Shown here: piece after piece, positions 34,978 through 43,655 of the stretch
How positions within the stretch are numbered: the stretch's first letter is position 1
Layout: each line of letters opens with the position of its first letter
From: Pseudonocardia nigra
GTDB taxonomy: Bacteria > Actinomycetota > Actinomycetes > Mycobacteriales > Pseudonocardiaceae
Direction: 5' to 3'
DNA: 64,000 bases
NCBI RefSeq assembly: GCF_019396355.1
Contig: NZ_JAHKRK010000018.1
Location: 1 to 64,000, forward strand
Program-made: the position numbers and the translations under genes
The notes under the pieces: model-generated
What the model saw: the letters and a program-made list of their open reading frames with translations, nothing else
Databases searched by the model: none
What the model was told of the DNA's origin: nothing

Positions 34978-35942
34978 ACCCACACATCCTCATAGATCAC
35001 TTCGGCCCCGACTGTTGGTGCGGCGAGTATCGCGTCGAATGCGGCCTGCACCTCCGCCGCCGTCTCGCGATCGAGCCGGTCGGCGGTGGCGGCATCCACC
35101 CGCGACCTCATCCTGGGCAACGGATCGCGGTCGGGATCATCGAGCTGGACCTTCTCGTCCCGGTACTGCTGCTGGTCGCCCGCGTAGTGCCCGTGCATCC
35201 GGACGGTACGCAGTTCGAGCAGGCTGGGACCGCCGCCGTCGCGTGCCCGATCCACGGATTCCCGCACCGCGGCGTGCACCGCGAGCGCGTCCGCGCCGTC
35301 GACCACCGCCCCCGGCATGCCATACGCGCCGGCTCGCTCGGCGATCGTCTCGGTCGGGCAGTGCACCGCGAAAGGGGCAGAGGCCCCCCATTGATTGTTC
35401 TCACAGATCCAGACAACCGGGAGCTTCCAGGTCGATGCGGTCAGCGCCGCCTCGTGAAAGGTCCCACGGGCGGATGCGCCATCCCCGAATACCACCGCAG
35501 TGACCTCGTCGCGGCCGAGGATGGTTGCGGCAAGCGCGCTTCCGGCGCCGAGCACGAAGCTTCCGCCGAGCGTGCCGCTGAAACCCATGACGCCGACCGC
35601 CGGGTCGGCGAAATGCGGTGTTCCGGCCCCCTTGCCTCGCGCGCTGCCGAGCCGGCGAACAAGGATGTCGCCGAAAACCGCCTCCAGCGACATGCCTTTG
35701 GCCACGACATGGCCGAGGCCGCGATGCGTGGCGTACAGCCGGTCGGTGCCCCGCAGCGCGGCGGCCGTCCCGCAGGCGATCGCCTCGTGGCCCAACCCGG
35801 AGTGCCACAACCCGCCGAAGTCTCCGCCTTGTACGTGTTGCAGTACGCGCAACTCAGCGTGGCGGATCAAGCTCATCCTTCGGTAGAGATCGACACGCAG
35901 CTGCGGTGTTTCCGCGGCAGATCCCACCGTTTCGGCTACCAT
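34974..35942 (-). CDS. 2-oxoacid dehydrogenase E1 alpha subunit
   Basis: This 322-aa thiamine-diphosphate subunit has the GDG...N metal-binding motif in VVFGDGASARGTFHEAALTA running to WICENNQW, and the preceding GSALAATILGRDE. It decarboxylates a 2-oxoacid and passes the acyl group to E2. Length and motifs match acetoin/pyruvate-type E1 alpha. No ribosome site precedes the ATG at 35942. A TACGAT box lies eight bases upstream, so a leaderless message is possible. Confidence 0.87.
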   Translation of the reverse strand: MVAETVGSAAETPQLRVDLYRRMSLIRHAELRVLQHVQGGDFGGLWHSGLGHEAIACGTAAALRGTDRLYATHRGLGHVVAKGMSLEAVFGDILVRRLGSARGKGAGTPHFADPAVGVMGFSGTLGGSFVLGAGSALAATILGRDEVTAVVFGDGASARGTFHEAALTASTWKLPVVWICENNQWGASAPFAVHCPTETIAERAGAYGMPGAVVDGADALAVHAAVRESVDRARDGGGPSLLELRTVRMHGHYAGDQQQYRDEKVQLDDPDRDPLPRMRSRVDAATADRLDRETAAEVQAAFDAILAAPTVGAEVIYEDVWV

Positions 35943-36354
35943 GGCTTGAATCGTAACACCAACCGTGCGGGCGGGGATAGACCGCGAGGCAATTTCGGTG
36001 CACGGCCTTTGCGGCGACAGCGGTGGCGAGCCCGGCCTTCCAGTCGTCAGTCGCCAGTCGCCGGGATTTGTTTATCGGTGGGCTGGCGAAGTCACGGAAG
36101 CGGGACGGCCGGGCACCCTGGCAGAACGCGTGGATGCTTTGAGGTCGGCGGTCAGCGTCGATCGCTGGGCCACCGGCTCCGTCGGGTGAGCCGGGTGACC
36201 AGGGCTCATCCGCTGGTGGCGGGGGTTGTCTCGGGCGTCGGCTTTCGCGTCCTCGATCACGCGGATCGACAGGAGGGCAGGCCCATACGGCTGCACATGA
36301 CGTACGGAGGCGGTCCTCCTGGACTCCACCGGCCGGTTGGCCTACATTTTAGTG
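35943..36354. other. Divergent intergenic region
   Basis: In these 412 bases between the E1 operon and the TetR gene I see no supported gene. TACATT at 36342 could be a -10 for a leaderless TetR message. No type A or B operator was seen. Confidence 0.5.
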
Positions 36355-37062
36355 ATGAGCGAGATCTCCGGCGTCGGCGTCGGTACCGATGAAACCGCGA
36401 GCCGCGTCGCTGGCAGTGATGCTGATGAGCGCCGTAAGCAGATCATCGATCGCGCGGCTCGACTGTTCGACCGGTCCGGGTACGCCGGCGTCAAGATGGA
36501 TGATATCGCGAAGACGGTCGGCATCGCGAAGCCAACGCTCTACCACTACTTCCGGAGCAAGGATGAGATCCTCTACGGGATCCACAACACCTGCCTCGAT
36601 CTGGTCCTCGATCGCCACCAGGCCCGACTGGCCGCCGGCCTCGACGGCAAGCATCTCCTACTCGAGATCATGAGCGACATCCTGGAGCTGATGGAGACGC
36701 ACCGCGGCCATCTGCGAGCGCTCTTCGAGCATGACCGAGACTTGCCGACCGAGCAGTGGGACGTCATTCGGGGGAAGCGCGATCGGTACGAGTCCATGGT
36801 GCGCGCCGTGATTCGTGACGGGGTAGACCGTGGCGAGTTTCGAAACGTCGACCCGCGACTGGCGACGCAGGCGCTGCTCGGCATGTGTAACTGGGCCTAC
36901 CACTGGTACGGCCGAGCGGGGCAGCTGCGCCCGCGCGAGATCGCGTATTCGTTCTGGAACTTCATCATCTACGGCCTCCAGATGCCGAACGGGGACATCC
37001 CCGAGACGCCATGGGCGGCGGACGCAACGCCCCGCAAGCGCAGCACGCGCGGCAGCCTCTGA
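36355..37062 (+). CDS. TetR/AcrR family transcriptional regulator
   Basis: This 235-aa repressor has its helix-turn-helix at about residues 20-65 (RLFDRSGYAGVKMDDIAKTV, then GIAKPTLYHYFRSKDEILYG), and the KstR2-like C-terminal block MCNWAYHWYGRAGQLRPREI. The ATG at 36355 has no ribosome site; a TACATT box lies eight bases upstream, which suits leaderless translation. The open frame extends to 36337. It faces the P450 operon end to end, and its targets are unknown; type B palindromes are candidates. Confidence 0.86.
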   Translation: MSEISGVGVGTDETASRVAGSDADERRKQIIDRAARLFDRSGYAGVKMDDIAKTVGIAKPTLYHYFRSKDEILYGIHNTCLDLVLDRHQARLAAGLDGKHLLLEIMSDILELMETHRGHLRALFEHDRDLPTEQWDVIRGKRDRYESMVRAVIRDGVDRGEFRNVDPRLATQALLGMCNWAYHWYGRAGQLRPREIAYSFWNFIIYGLQMPNGDIPETPWAADATPRKRSTRGSL

Positions 37063-37107
37063 TCTGACGCCTGGTCGGTCATTACGCGATGCCGTCCCGT
37101 CAACGCA

Positions 37108-38055
37108 TCAGAGCTTCAGGACCAGCTTCGGGCACGCCGCCCGGGATACGCAGATGAACATGGTGTCCTGGGCGGCGCGCTGGTCGGCGGTGAGTAGCGA
37201 GTCCCGGTGGTCGACCGCACCCGCGAGCACGGTGGTCTCGCAGGTGCCGCAGGTGCCCTCCATGCACGACGCCAGCACCTCGACGCCGGCCTCCTCGACG
37301 ACGTCCAGCACCGAGCGGTCCGGCGGCACCGTGAGCGTCGTGCCGGTGACGGCCAGCTCGACCTCGAAGGAGTCGGTGCGGACCGGCTCACCGACCTCCT
37401 TGGGACTGAACCGCTCGACGTGCAGCGATCGGTTAGGCCAGGCCGCGCAGCATGCCTCGACGGCGTCCAGCAGCGGGCCTGGCCCGCAGCAGTAGACGAG
37501 CGTGTCCGGGGCGGGTTCGCGGAGCAGGGTGTCGAGGTCGAGCAGGCCGTGCTGGTCCTGCGGACACAGCTCGACGCGGTCGCCGTAGCCGGTCACCTCA
37601 TCGATGAACGCCATCGATGCGGTGCTGCGCCCGCCGTAGACCAACCGCCAGTCCGTCCCGGCGGCGGTGGCCACGGTGAGCATGGGCAGGATCGGGGTGA
37701 TCCCGATGCCGCCGGCGATGAACAGGTAGTGGGCGGCGGGTTCGAGAGGGAAGTGGTTGCGCGGGCCGCGGACCCGGACGGAGTCGCCGGGCAGCAGCTT
37801 GTCGTGCACGAACGCCGATCCGCCGCGCCCTTCCGGCTCGCGGAGCACCGCGACCCGCCAGCTGGTGCGGTCGCCGGGGTCGCTGCTCAGCGAGTACTGG
37901 CGGATGAGGCCGTCGGCGAGGACCAGGTCGATGTGCGCGCCCGGCGCCCAGGCCGGCAGCTCATCGCCCGCGGGGTGGCGCAGGTCGAGGGCGACGGTGC
38001 CGACGGCGACGTCCTGGCGCGCGGCGACGACGAGGTCCAGTTCGGTCTCGGTCAT
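37108..38055 (-). CDS. Phthalate-dioxygenase-reductase-type oxidoreductase, flavin and 2Fe-2S
   Basis: This 315-aa electron-transfer protein has the order flavin (RQYSLSSDP), NAD(P)H (IAGGIGITPILPML), then C-terminal plant-type 2Fe-2S with CMEGTCGTCETTVLAG and a later Cys. This order matches VanB/PDR reductases for Rieske oxygenases and also PaaE. It follows a P450 and its ferredoxin on the same strand, 73 bases downstream, so it probably feeds the P450; it could also serve the PaaABC epoxidase, which has no PaaE of its own in this window. Confidence 0.86.
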   Translation of the reverse strand: MTETELDLVVAARQDVAVGTVALDLRHPAGDELPAWAPGAHIDLVLADGLIRQYSLSSDPGDRTSWRVAVLREPEGRGGSAFVHDKLLPGDSVRVRGPRNHFPLEPAAHYLFIAGGIGITPILPMLTVATAAGTDWRLVYGGRSTASMAFIDEVTGYGDRVELCPQDQHGLLDLDTLLREPAPDTLVYCCGPGPLLDAVEACCAAWPNRSLHVERFSPKEVGEPVRTDSFEVELAVTGTTLTVPPDRSVLDVVEEAGVEVLASCMEGTCGTCETTVLAGAVDHRDSLLTADQRAAQDTMFICVSRAACPKLVLKL

Positions 38056-38127
38056 GACGGGCTCCAGCGAGGACGGGCGTGGGCAGGAGATCGCACCGGG
38101 CGGAGTCGCTGCCGAGCGGCCGTCGCA

Positions 38128-38331
38128 TCAGGCCAGAGGGGTGGCCGATATCGCCTGCTCGGGGCAGGCAGCGATCGCCCGCTCCACGGCCGCGGCGTCA
38201 TCGTCGTCCACGCGGTCGACGGTGACATACGCGAATCCTTCATCGTCGAAGTCGAAAACACTTGGGCAGATGTCCACACATCGGGCATGTCCCTGGCACC
38301 GCCCGCTGTCGACATGGGCGGAGAGTGCCAT
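38128..38331 (-). CDS. Small P450-type ferredoxin, 3Fe-4S
   Basis: This 67-aa ferredoxin has CQGHARCVDICP and a later ACPEQA, the cysteine pattern of single-cluster ferredoxins paired with actinomycete P450s; the third position of the usual 4Fe pattern is replaced, suggesting 3Fe-4S. The ATG overlaps the P450 stop by one base (TGATG), so the two are made together. Confidence 0.88.
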   Translation of the reverse strand: MALSAHVDSGRCQGHARCVDICPSVFDFDDEGFAYVTVDRVDDDDAAAVERAIAACPEQAISATPLA

Positions 38332-39530
38332 CAGCGGTCCACCGCGAACATCACATTGCGAAGCCCCCGCGCCTCTGCCCCGGGAACCCATCCGAAGTTG
38401 TGGTCGACGACCGAGAAGCCGCGGAACGTCGTCAGCATCTCCTCGAGCGCCACCCGCATCGCCACCTTGGCGATGTTCGATCCCAGGCACCGGTGCAGAC
38501 CCATGCCGAACCCGACGTGGTGGTTCGGTTGGCGATCGAGGATCACGTCATCGGCGTGCTCGAACTGGGCGGCGTCGCGATTCGCCGAGGCAATCCCGAA
38601 GAGGACCCGCTCGCCCTTGCTGACCGGACACCCCGCGATCTCGGTGTCCTGGACGCACATCCGACCCATGTGCGCGGCAGGCGACACGTACCGGACGAAC
38701 TCGTCCACTGCGAGCTTGATCCCATCAGGTTCACGCCGCAGTTGGTCCTGGTCCTCGGGATGGTCGGCGAGCCAGACGAGCGCTCCGGCGAGTGCCGCCG
38801 ACGTCGTATGGAGTCCGGCGAACAGCAGAAGCATGAGGACCGACATCTGCTCCATCTCGTCGAGCGATGCGCCGTCGACCTCGGCTTCGATCACGACAGA
38901 CAGCAGGTCCTGGCGCGGCTCCCCCGCCTTGCGCTCCGTCAACAGCTTCTGCAGGTACCCGAAGAGTCGGGCCCCCGCACCGGACTCGTCGCTGCCATCC
39001 CGGCTCGTCGTCGTCGTCAGTTCATCGACCCACGGGTCGATGACTTCCAGATCGCCGTCGGGGATCCCGATCAGTCGGCAGGCCATGAGCTTGGCAAAAG
39101 GAAGGGTGAAGGCGTCGCAGATGTCGAACGGCACGCCGTCGGCGGGAAAGCGGTCGATATATTCCCGGGCCGAGGCCCGGATCCAGGATGCATGGTTCTC
39201 GGCAACCTGCGGGGTGAAATGCGGGTTCAGGAACGCTCGGAACGCACGGTGTCTCGGAGGATCGAGCTCGATGGGCAGGAGCGCGCCCGGCATCGGCGGC
39301 ACGGCAATCCCTTGTGCGGAGGAGTACGTCTTCCAGTCGTTGAGGCCCTTGCTGACGTCCTCGTACCTGCTGACGAAGTAGAAGCCCCCGTACTTGTTGC
39401 TCCGTGTTGCGGGAGCCACCCGCCGAAGGCGGGCCCAGACGTCGTAGGGCGACACGGTCATCTTCTCGGAGAAGTGGTCGTAGTCAGGCATCGCTCCGGC
39501 AAGCGATGCAGACCTCTGGTCTTCCAGCAC
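38331..39530 (-). CDS. Cytochrome P450
   Basis: This 399-aa soluble class I P450 hydroxylates or epoxidises an unknown substrate. The heme-ligand Cys348 lies in VGFGMGLHRCLGSNIA, the I-helix oxygen-binding motif is FAGLHTTSA (His in place of the usual acidic residue), and the K-helix ExxR is EFVR. Length is normal. The operon P450-ferredoxin-reductase gives a complete electron chain. A double palindrome at 39556-39583 lies 26 bases upstream. Confidence 0.92.
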   Translation of the reverse strand: MLEDQRSASLAGAMPDYDHFSEKMTVSPYDVWARLRRVAPATRSNKYGGFYFVSRYEDVSKGLNDWKTYSSAQGIAVPPMPGALLPIELDPPRHRAFRAFLNPHFTPQVAENHASWIRASAREYIDRFPADGVPFDICDAFTLPFAKLMACRLIGIPDGDLEVIDPWVDELTTTTSRDGSDESGAGARLFGYLQKLLTERKAGEPRQDLLSVVIEAEVDGASLDEMEQMSVLMLLLFAGLHTTSAALAGALVWLADHPEDQDQLRREPDGIKLAVDEFVRYVSPAAHMGRMCVQDTEIAGCPVSKGERVLFGIASANRDAAQFEHADDVILDRQPNHHVGFGMGLHRCLGSNIAKVAMRVALEEMLTTFRGFSVVDHNFGWVPGAEARGLRNVMFAVDR

Positions 39531-39555
39531 TGGAGGGCTCCTTCCGTCCTGTGCC

Positions 39556-39583
39556 CGACTAATTGGTCGATCGATTGATCGAC
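39556..39583. promoter_or_regulatory. Type B double palindrome upstream of the P450 gene
   Basis: CGACTAATTGGTCG (39556-39569) is followed directly by a second imperfect palindrome around TCGATCGATTGATCGA. Arms match the sites at 28095 and 2891. Confidence 0.6.
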
Positions 39584-39780
39584 GACTTTAGGGTTGCCGC
39601 CGCGCCGTGTCAAGCACCGTCTCGTGTTCGACGAGCACGCCCAGAAGCTCGTTGCGTGCAGGCCCCGACGCCGCCGGCCGTGCTCGACCAGCGCGGCTCA
39701 GGCGGCCGGATGTCGACGTCGCAGCGCTGGGCCGAGGAACCGGCCAGGCCTGCGAAAGATCACGTTGAGCATCGCACCCC

Positions 39781-39809
39781 TTGCACGCTTACTGACCGTA
39801 TAGTAGAAT
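39781..39809 (+). promoter_or_regulatory. Promoter with type A operator for ferredoxin and FprA
   Basis: TTGCAC (39781-39786) and TAGAAT (39804-39809) are 17 bases apart. The operator TTACTGACCGTATAGTAG (39789-39806) fills the gap. It has the best -10 of the five type A promoters on the plus strand. Confidence 0.78.
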
Positions 39810-39848
39810 TGGAGTGTTCGTGGAACGCCCGAACGGAGGATCCAGCCC

Positions 39849-40175
39849 GTGACCTACGTGATCGCCGAGCCCTGCGTCGACCTGCTCGACAAGTCGTGCA
39901 TCGAAGAGTGTCCGGTGGACTGCATCTACGAGGGCGGGCGGATGATGTACATCCACCCCGACGAGTGCGTGGACTGCGGCGCCTGCGAGCCCGTCTGCCC
40001 GGTCGAGGCGATCTACTACGAGGACGACGTCCCCGAGCAGTGGGCCACCTACACCACGGCCAACGTCGACTTCTTCGACGAGCTGGGCTCGCCCGGCGGC
40101 GCCTCGAAGATCGGCAAGATCGACAAGGACGTCGGTCCGGCAGCGAGCCTGCCGCCCCAGTCGCATGACGAGTGA
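39849..40175 (+). CDS. fdxA: 7Fe ferredoxin
   Basis: This 108-aa ferredoxin has [17 protein letters not shown] for the 3Fe-4S cluster and [17 protein letters not shown] for the 4Fe-4S cluster, with a C-terminal extension typical of actinomycete FdxA. GTG start with GGAGG nine bases upstream. It is followed 33 bases later by FprA, its likely reductase. Confidence 0.92.
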   Translation: MTYVIAEPCVDLLDKSCIEECPVDCIYEGGRMMYIHPDECVDCGACEPVCPVEAIYYEDDVPEQWATYTTANVDFFDELGSPGGASKIGKIDKDVGPAASLPPQSHDE

Positions 40176-40208
40176 GATGTACGGCGGCATCCGAGAAGGG
40201 GAAAATCA

Positions 40209-41570
40209 GTGAGCACGTACAGGGTCGCTGTCATCGGCTCCGGCCCCTCCGGATTCTACGCGGCCGGCGCGCTGCTCGACGCCGATGAGCTCGACGTCCG
40301 CGTTGACCTGTACGACAGGCTCGCGACGCCCTGGGGGCTGGTCCGCGCCGGCGTCGCCCCGGACCACCCAAAGATCAAGTCGGTGAGCGCCCAGTACGAG
40401 AAGATCGCAGCCCACGACGACTGCCGCTTCTTCGGCAATATCGAGCTGGGCCGACATGTGACTCGCGACGAGCTGCTCGAGCGCTACCACGCGATCATTT
40501 ACGCTGTAGGGTCACAGACCGACCGCTCGTTGGGTATCCCCGGCGAGCACCTGCCCGGCAGCTGGTCGGCCACCGATTTCGTCGGTTGGTACAACGGCCA
40601 CCCGGACTACGCGGAGCTCGAGTTCGACCTGTCCGGCAAGCGCGCTGTGGTCGTCGGCAACGGCAACGTCGCACTCGACGTGGCACGGATGCTCGTCCTG
40701 TCACCCAGTGAGCTGGCCCGCACCGACATCGCCGACCACGCCCTCGATGCCCTCGCCGGCAGCGACATCTCCGATGTCGTCGTGCTGGGCCGCCGTGGGG
40801 CTGCTCAGGCGGCGTTCACCACAACCGAGCTGCGGGAGCTCGACGACATCGCGGGGCTGGTCGTCGCCGTGGACCCGCAGGAGGTTCCTTCCGAAGGGGA
40901 CGTGGACGCAGGGTCGATGACCAAGGCGGTGCGCCGGAATCTCGACCTCATGCGGGAGTGGGCCACGTCCGGCCCAACGCGCGCCGCGGCCCGACAGATC
41001 GCCTTTCGGTTCCACCGCTCGCCGGTGGAGCTTCGCGGTGACGGGCGGGTCGAGGAAGTCGTGCTAGCGGTCACCGAGCTGCAGACCGACGCCGGGGGGC
41101 TGGTCCGCGCCGTCGACACCGGCAAGCGCGAGGTCGTTCCAGCAGACCTTGTGTTCCGGGCCGTCGGGTACCGCGGCGTCGCGCTGCCCGGCATCCCATT
41201 CGATGACCGCCGCGGGGTCATACCCAACCAGGCCGGCAAGATCGAGGGCCGGGAGCGTGAGTACGTCGTCGGATGGATCAGGCGAGGGCCGACCGGGATC
41301 ATCGGCACCAACCGCAAGGACGCGAACGAGACCGTGCGACACCTCTTCGCCGACCTCCCTACCCTCGCGCGGAAACCCGTCCAGGAGGCCGCCAAAATCC
41401 AAGAGTGGCTGACCGAGCGGCAGCCTGATCTCGTCACCGACGAGGGCTGGCAGGCGATCGACGTTCACGAGCGTGGACGTGGCAAGCCACACGGGCGGCC
41501 CCGGGTCAAGCTCACCTCGACAGAGGATCTCGTTGGCGTGTCTCGTTCCCGGGGGCAGCCCTCCAACTGA
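40209..41570 (+). CDS. fprA: Ferredoxin-NADP+ reductase, FprA type
   Basis: This 453-aa adrenodoxin-reductase-like flavoenzyme moves electrons from NADPH to ferredoxin. It has the FAD motif VAVIGSGPSGFYAAGALL, the TPWGLVRAGVAPDHPKIKSV segment, the NADP motif VVVGNGNVALDVARML, and GWIRRGPTGIIGTNRKDA near the end. GTG start with AAGGGGAAAA upstream. It shares the type A promoter with FdxA, suggesting that the pair powers an oxygenase of the island such as PaaABC-like or the P450. Confidence 0.92.
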   Translation: MSTYRVAVIGSGPSGFYAAGALLDADELDVRVDLYDRLATPWGLVRAGVAPDHPKIKSVSAQYEKIAAHDDCRFFGNIELGRHVTRDELLERYHAIIYAVGSQTDRSLGIPGEHLPGSWSATDFVGWYNGHPDYAELEFDLSGKRAVVVGNGNVALDVARMLVLSPSELARTDIADHALDALAGSDISDVVVLGRRGAAQAAFTTTELRELDDIAGLVVAVDPQEVPSEGDVDAGSMTKAVRRNLDLMREWATSGPTRAAARQIAFRFHRSPVELRGDGRVEEVVLAVTELQTDAGGLVRAVDTGKREVVPADLVFRAVGYRGVALPGIPFDDRRGVIPNQAGKIEGREREYVVGWIRRGPTGIIGTNRKDANETVRHLFADLPTLARKPVQEAAKIQEWLTERQPDLVTDEGWQAIDVHERGRGKPHGRPRVKLTSTEDLVGVSRSRGQPSN

Positions 41571-42467
41571 AAGTCTCCAGCTGGGTCCCGCGGCTGCGAC
41601 CTCCCCTCCCGCTGGCATCCTGGGCCAAGGCTGGACCACGCCGAAGACTCGAACTGCTCCGCGTTGCCCTCGTCGACGTCGCGCAGCTGTCCCGGCTTGA
41701 GCTGCAGGTGTCGGGGCGAGAAGGAGCAAGGCTGGCACGAAGGCACAACAAGTCAGGGTCTCTATAACGCAAAGCTGAACTGCCCTGGGTCGTGGAGCTC
41801 ACAGTACCGCGACTGGACCCGTCTGCGTGTGCATCGCCCGATCACCCACCTGTCCTCGGGACAGGACCTATCCGCGCGCGTCCGAGCCGGGGAACTGCCC
41901 GCCTACGTGGAGCGGGAGAAAGACCGCACCGAGCTGCGCCCCGCACTCGCGGCGGCCGCGAACGGTGAGCAGCCGCCGGTGCGGCTGGTGCTCATCACCG
42001 GCGCATCCCTAGCCGGCAAGACCCGCACCGCGATAGAAGCCATGCGTGCCGAGCTGCCGACCTGGCGGCTGCTCATCCCACGCAGCGCCCGCTCCCTCGC
42101 CCAACTGCTCACCGCCGGTTTCGGCCTGCGCCACATAGTGGTGTGGCTCAACGAGATCCAGGAATTCCTCCGAGAGAACGAGGGGGTTGAGCGTCTCAAC
42201 CGCCTTCTTGACCTGCCCACCGGGCCGATTGTCCTGCTCGCCACCCTCAGCTCGGACGCCGAAGAAGCCCTCCGCGACACCGCGGGCTGGTGGTTGCTGC
42301 AGCGCGCCGCGCACAGGATCATGCTGCAGCGCCGGCCGCCCCGCGACGATTTCGAGCGCGAACTCGCTCGGGGACGGTCGCTGGATGATCCATGGATTGC
42401 CGAGGCCCTCTCCAAGATCGGCGATCGGTACGGGATCGCTGAGTGGCTCGGGGCCGGACCCCAGCTA

Positions 42468-43655
42468 GTGCCTCGTCCGAGAAGGTTGGCGTTGTAACCC
42501 GGTCACGGTGATCGGCTGGGAGGCTGTCGTCGGAGGTGGGCGATGGCACGACAGCCTGAGGTGTTCGTCCGGGAGCTGGACCCGGCCGAGGCACAGCGAC
42601 TTGTGAAGATCACCCGCACGGCGCGGGATCGGGTCCGGCTACGTCGGGCGGGGATCGTGCTGGCCTCTGTCCAGGGTCGCAGCGCGACCGAGGCCGCGGC
42701 GATGTTCGCCGCGACCGCGCAGTACGCGCGGGAGGTGATCCACGCGTTCAACGACAAGGGGTTCGCGGCGCTGGACCCAAAATGGAGCGGGGGCCGTCCT
42801 CCTTAAGTTCGGCCCCCACGCTCGCGAGCTGATCTGTCGGGTCGCCCGGACCCCGCCACAGCAGGTCGGGCTGCCGTTCACCACGTGGAGCCTGTCCAAG
42901 CTGGTCGAGCACCTGCGCGAGCGGCACCGGATCGAGATCAGCACCGACACCGTGCGCCGGATCCTGCGCACTGCGGGAGTGCGCTGGCAGGCCACGAAGA
43001 CCTGGAAAGCCAGCAAGGACCCGCAGTTCGCCGAGAAGATGGCCCGGATACTCGACCTCTACGACCGCTCCGCCGCCGGGCGGCTGACCGAGGGTGCGCG
43101 GGTGGTCTGCGTGGATGAGTTCGGGCCGCTGAACCTGCAACCCCGCCCGGGCCGGGGCTGGTTCCCCAGCGGCCGTCCGGCACGGCTGCGGGCGACCTAC
43201 AACCGCTACGGCGGTGTCCGGCACATGCTCGCCGGGCTCGATCTCGCCTCCGGTCAGCTGTTCTACCGGCTGCGGGATCGCAAGCGCTGGCAGGAGTTCC
43301 TCGCGTTCCTGCGCCAGCTTCGGAGCCGGTTCCCTACCGGCCGGCTGCACGTCGTCTGCGACAACTTCTCCCCGCACCGCAAGGCCGAAGTCGCCGACTG
43401 GTGCGCGGCCAACGACGTCGAGTTGGTGTTCACCCCGACCCACGCGTCCTGGCTGAACTGGATCGAGTCGGAGTTCACCGCGCTGCGCTACTTCACCCTC
43501 GACGGCAGCGACTACCCCTCTCACGCCGCCCAGGAGGCCGCGATCGCTGGCTACATCCGCTGGGCCAACCGCCACGCCCGCCCGAAGCGACGCTTCGCTC
43601 CCGAGTCCAAGATCCGCAAGCCCGATTACCTACCGAACGTTGCCTGACGCGGCAC
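42468..43655 (+). mobile_element. IS630-family element with TA target duplication
   Basis: The ends GTGCCTCGTCCGAGAAGGTT (left) and GTGCCGCGTCAGGCAACGTT (reverse complement of the right) are imperfect inverted repeats. TA flanks both ends (42466-42467 and 43656-43657), as expected for IS630. The element is 1188 bp and split the P-loop NTPase gene. Confidence 0.85.
42543..43647 (+). CDS. IS630 transposase in two frames, likely +1 frameshifted
   Basis: The first frame (42543-42806, 87 aa) carries the N-terminal helix-turn-helix domain (MARQPEVFVRELDPAEAQRL) and stops at TAA. The DDE domain is in the +1 frame from about 42803: KFGPHARELICRVART, then VCVDEFG with the first Asp, VVCDNFSPHR with the second, NWIESEF with the Glu. 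The junction CGT CCT CCT TAA G allows a tRNA on CCT to slip to CTT. That arrangement resembles a programmed shift, so I do not call it dead. Confidence 0.75.

Larger units (their letters stand above)
39531..39848. other. Divergent regulatory region between P450 and ferredoxin
   Basis: These 318 bases hold a type B palindrome next to the P450 gene and a type A promoter next to the ferredoxin gene. No gene is recognisable. Confidence 0.7.

Noticed and set aside
36195-36260. A GVVSGVGFR stretch on the plus strand resembling the acylphosphatase signature
   Set aside because: Only nine residues fit; the following sequence does not resemble acylphosphatase and there is no start or ribosome site. 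Treated as chance.
41571-41770. Possible C-terminal protein fragment (RLELLRVALVDVAQLSRLEL) on the plus strand
   Set aside because: It has natural composition and a stop at about 41765, but no start or family could be named, so it was not annotated.
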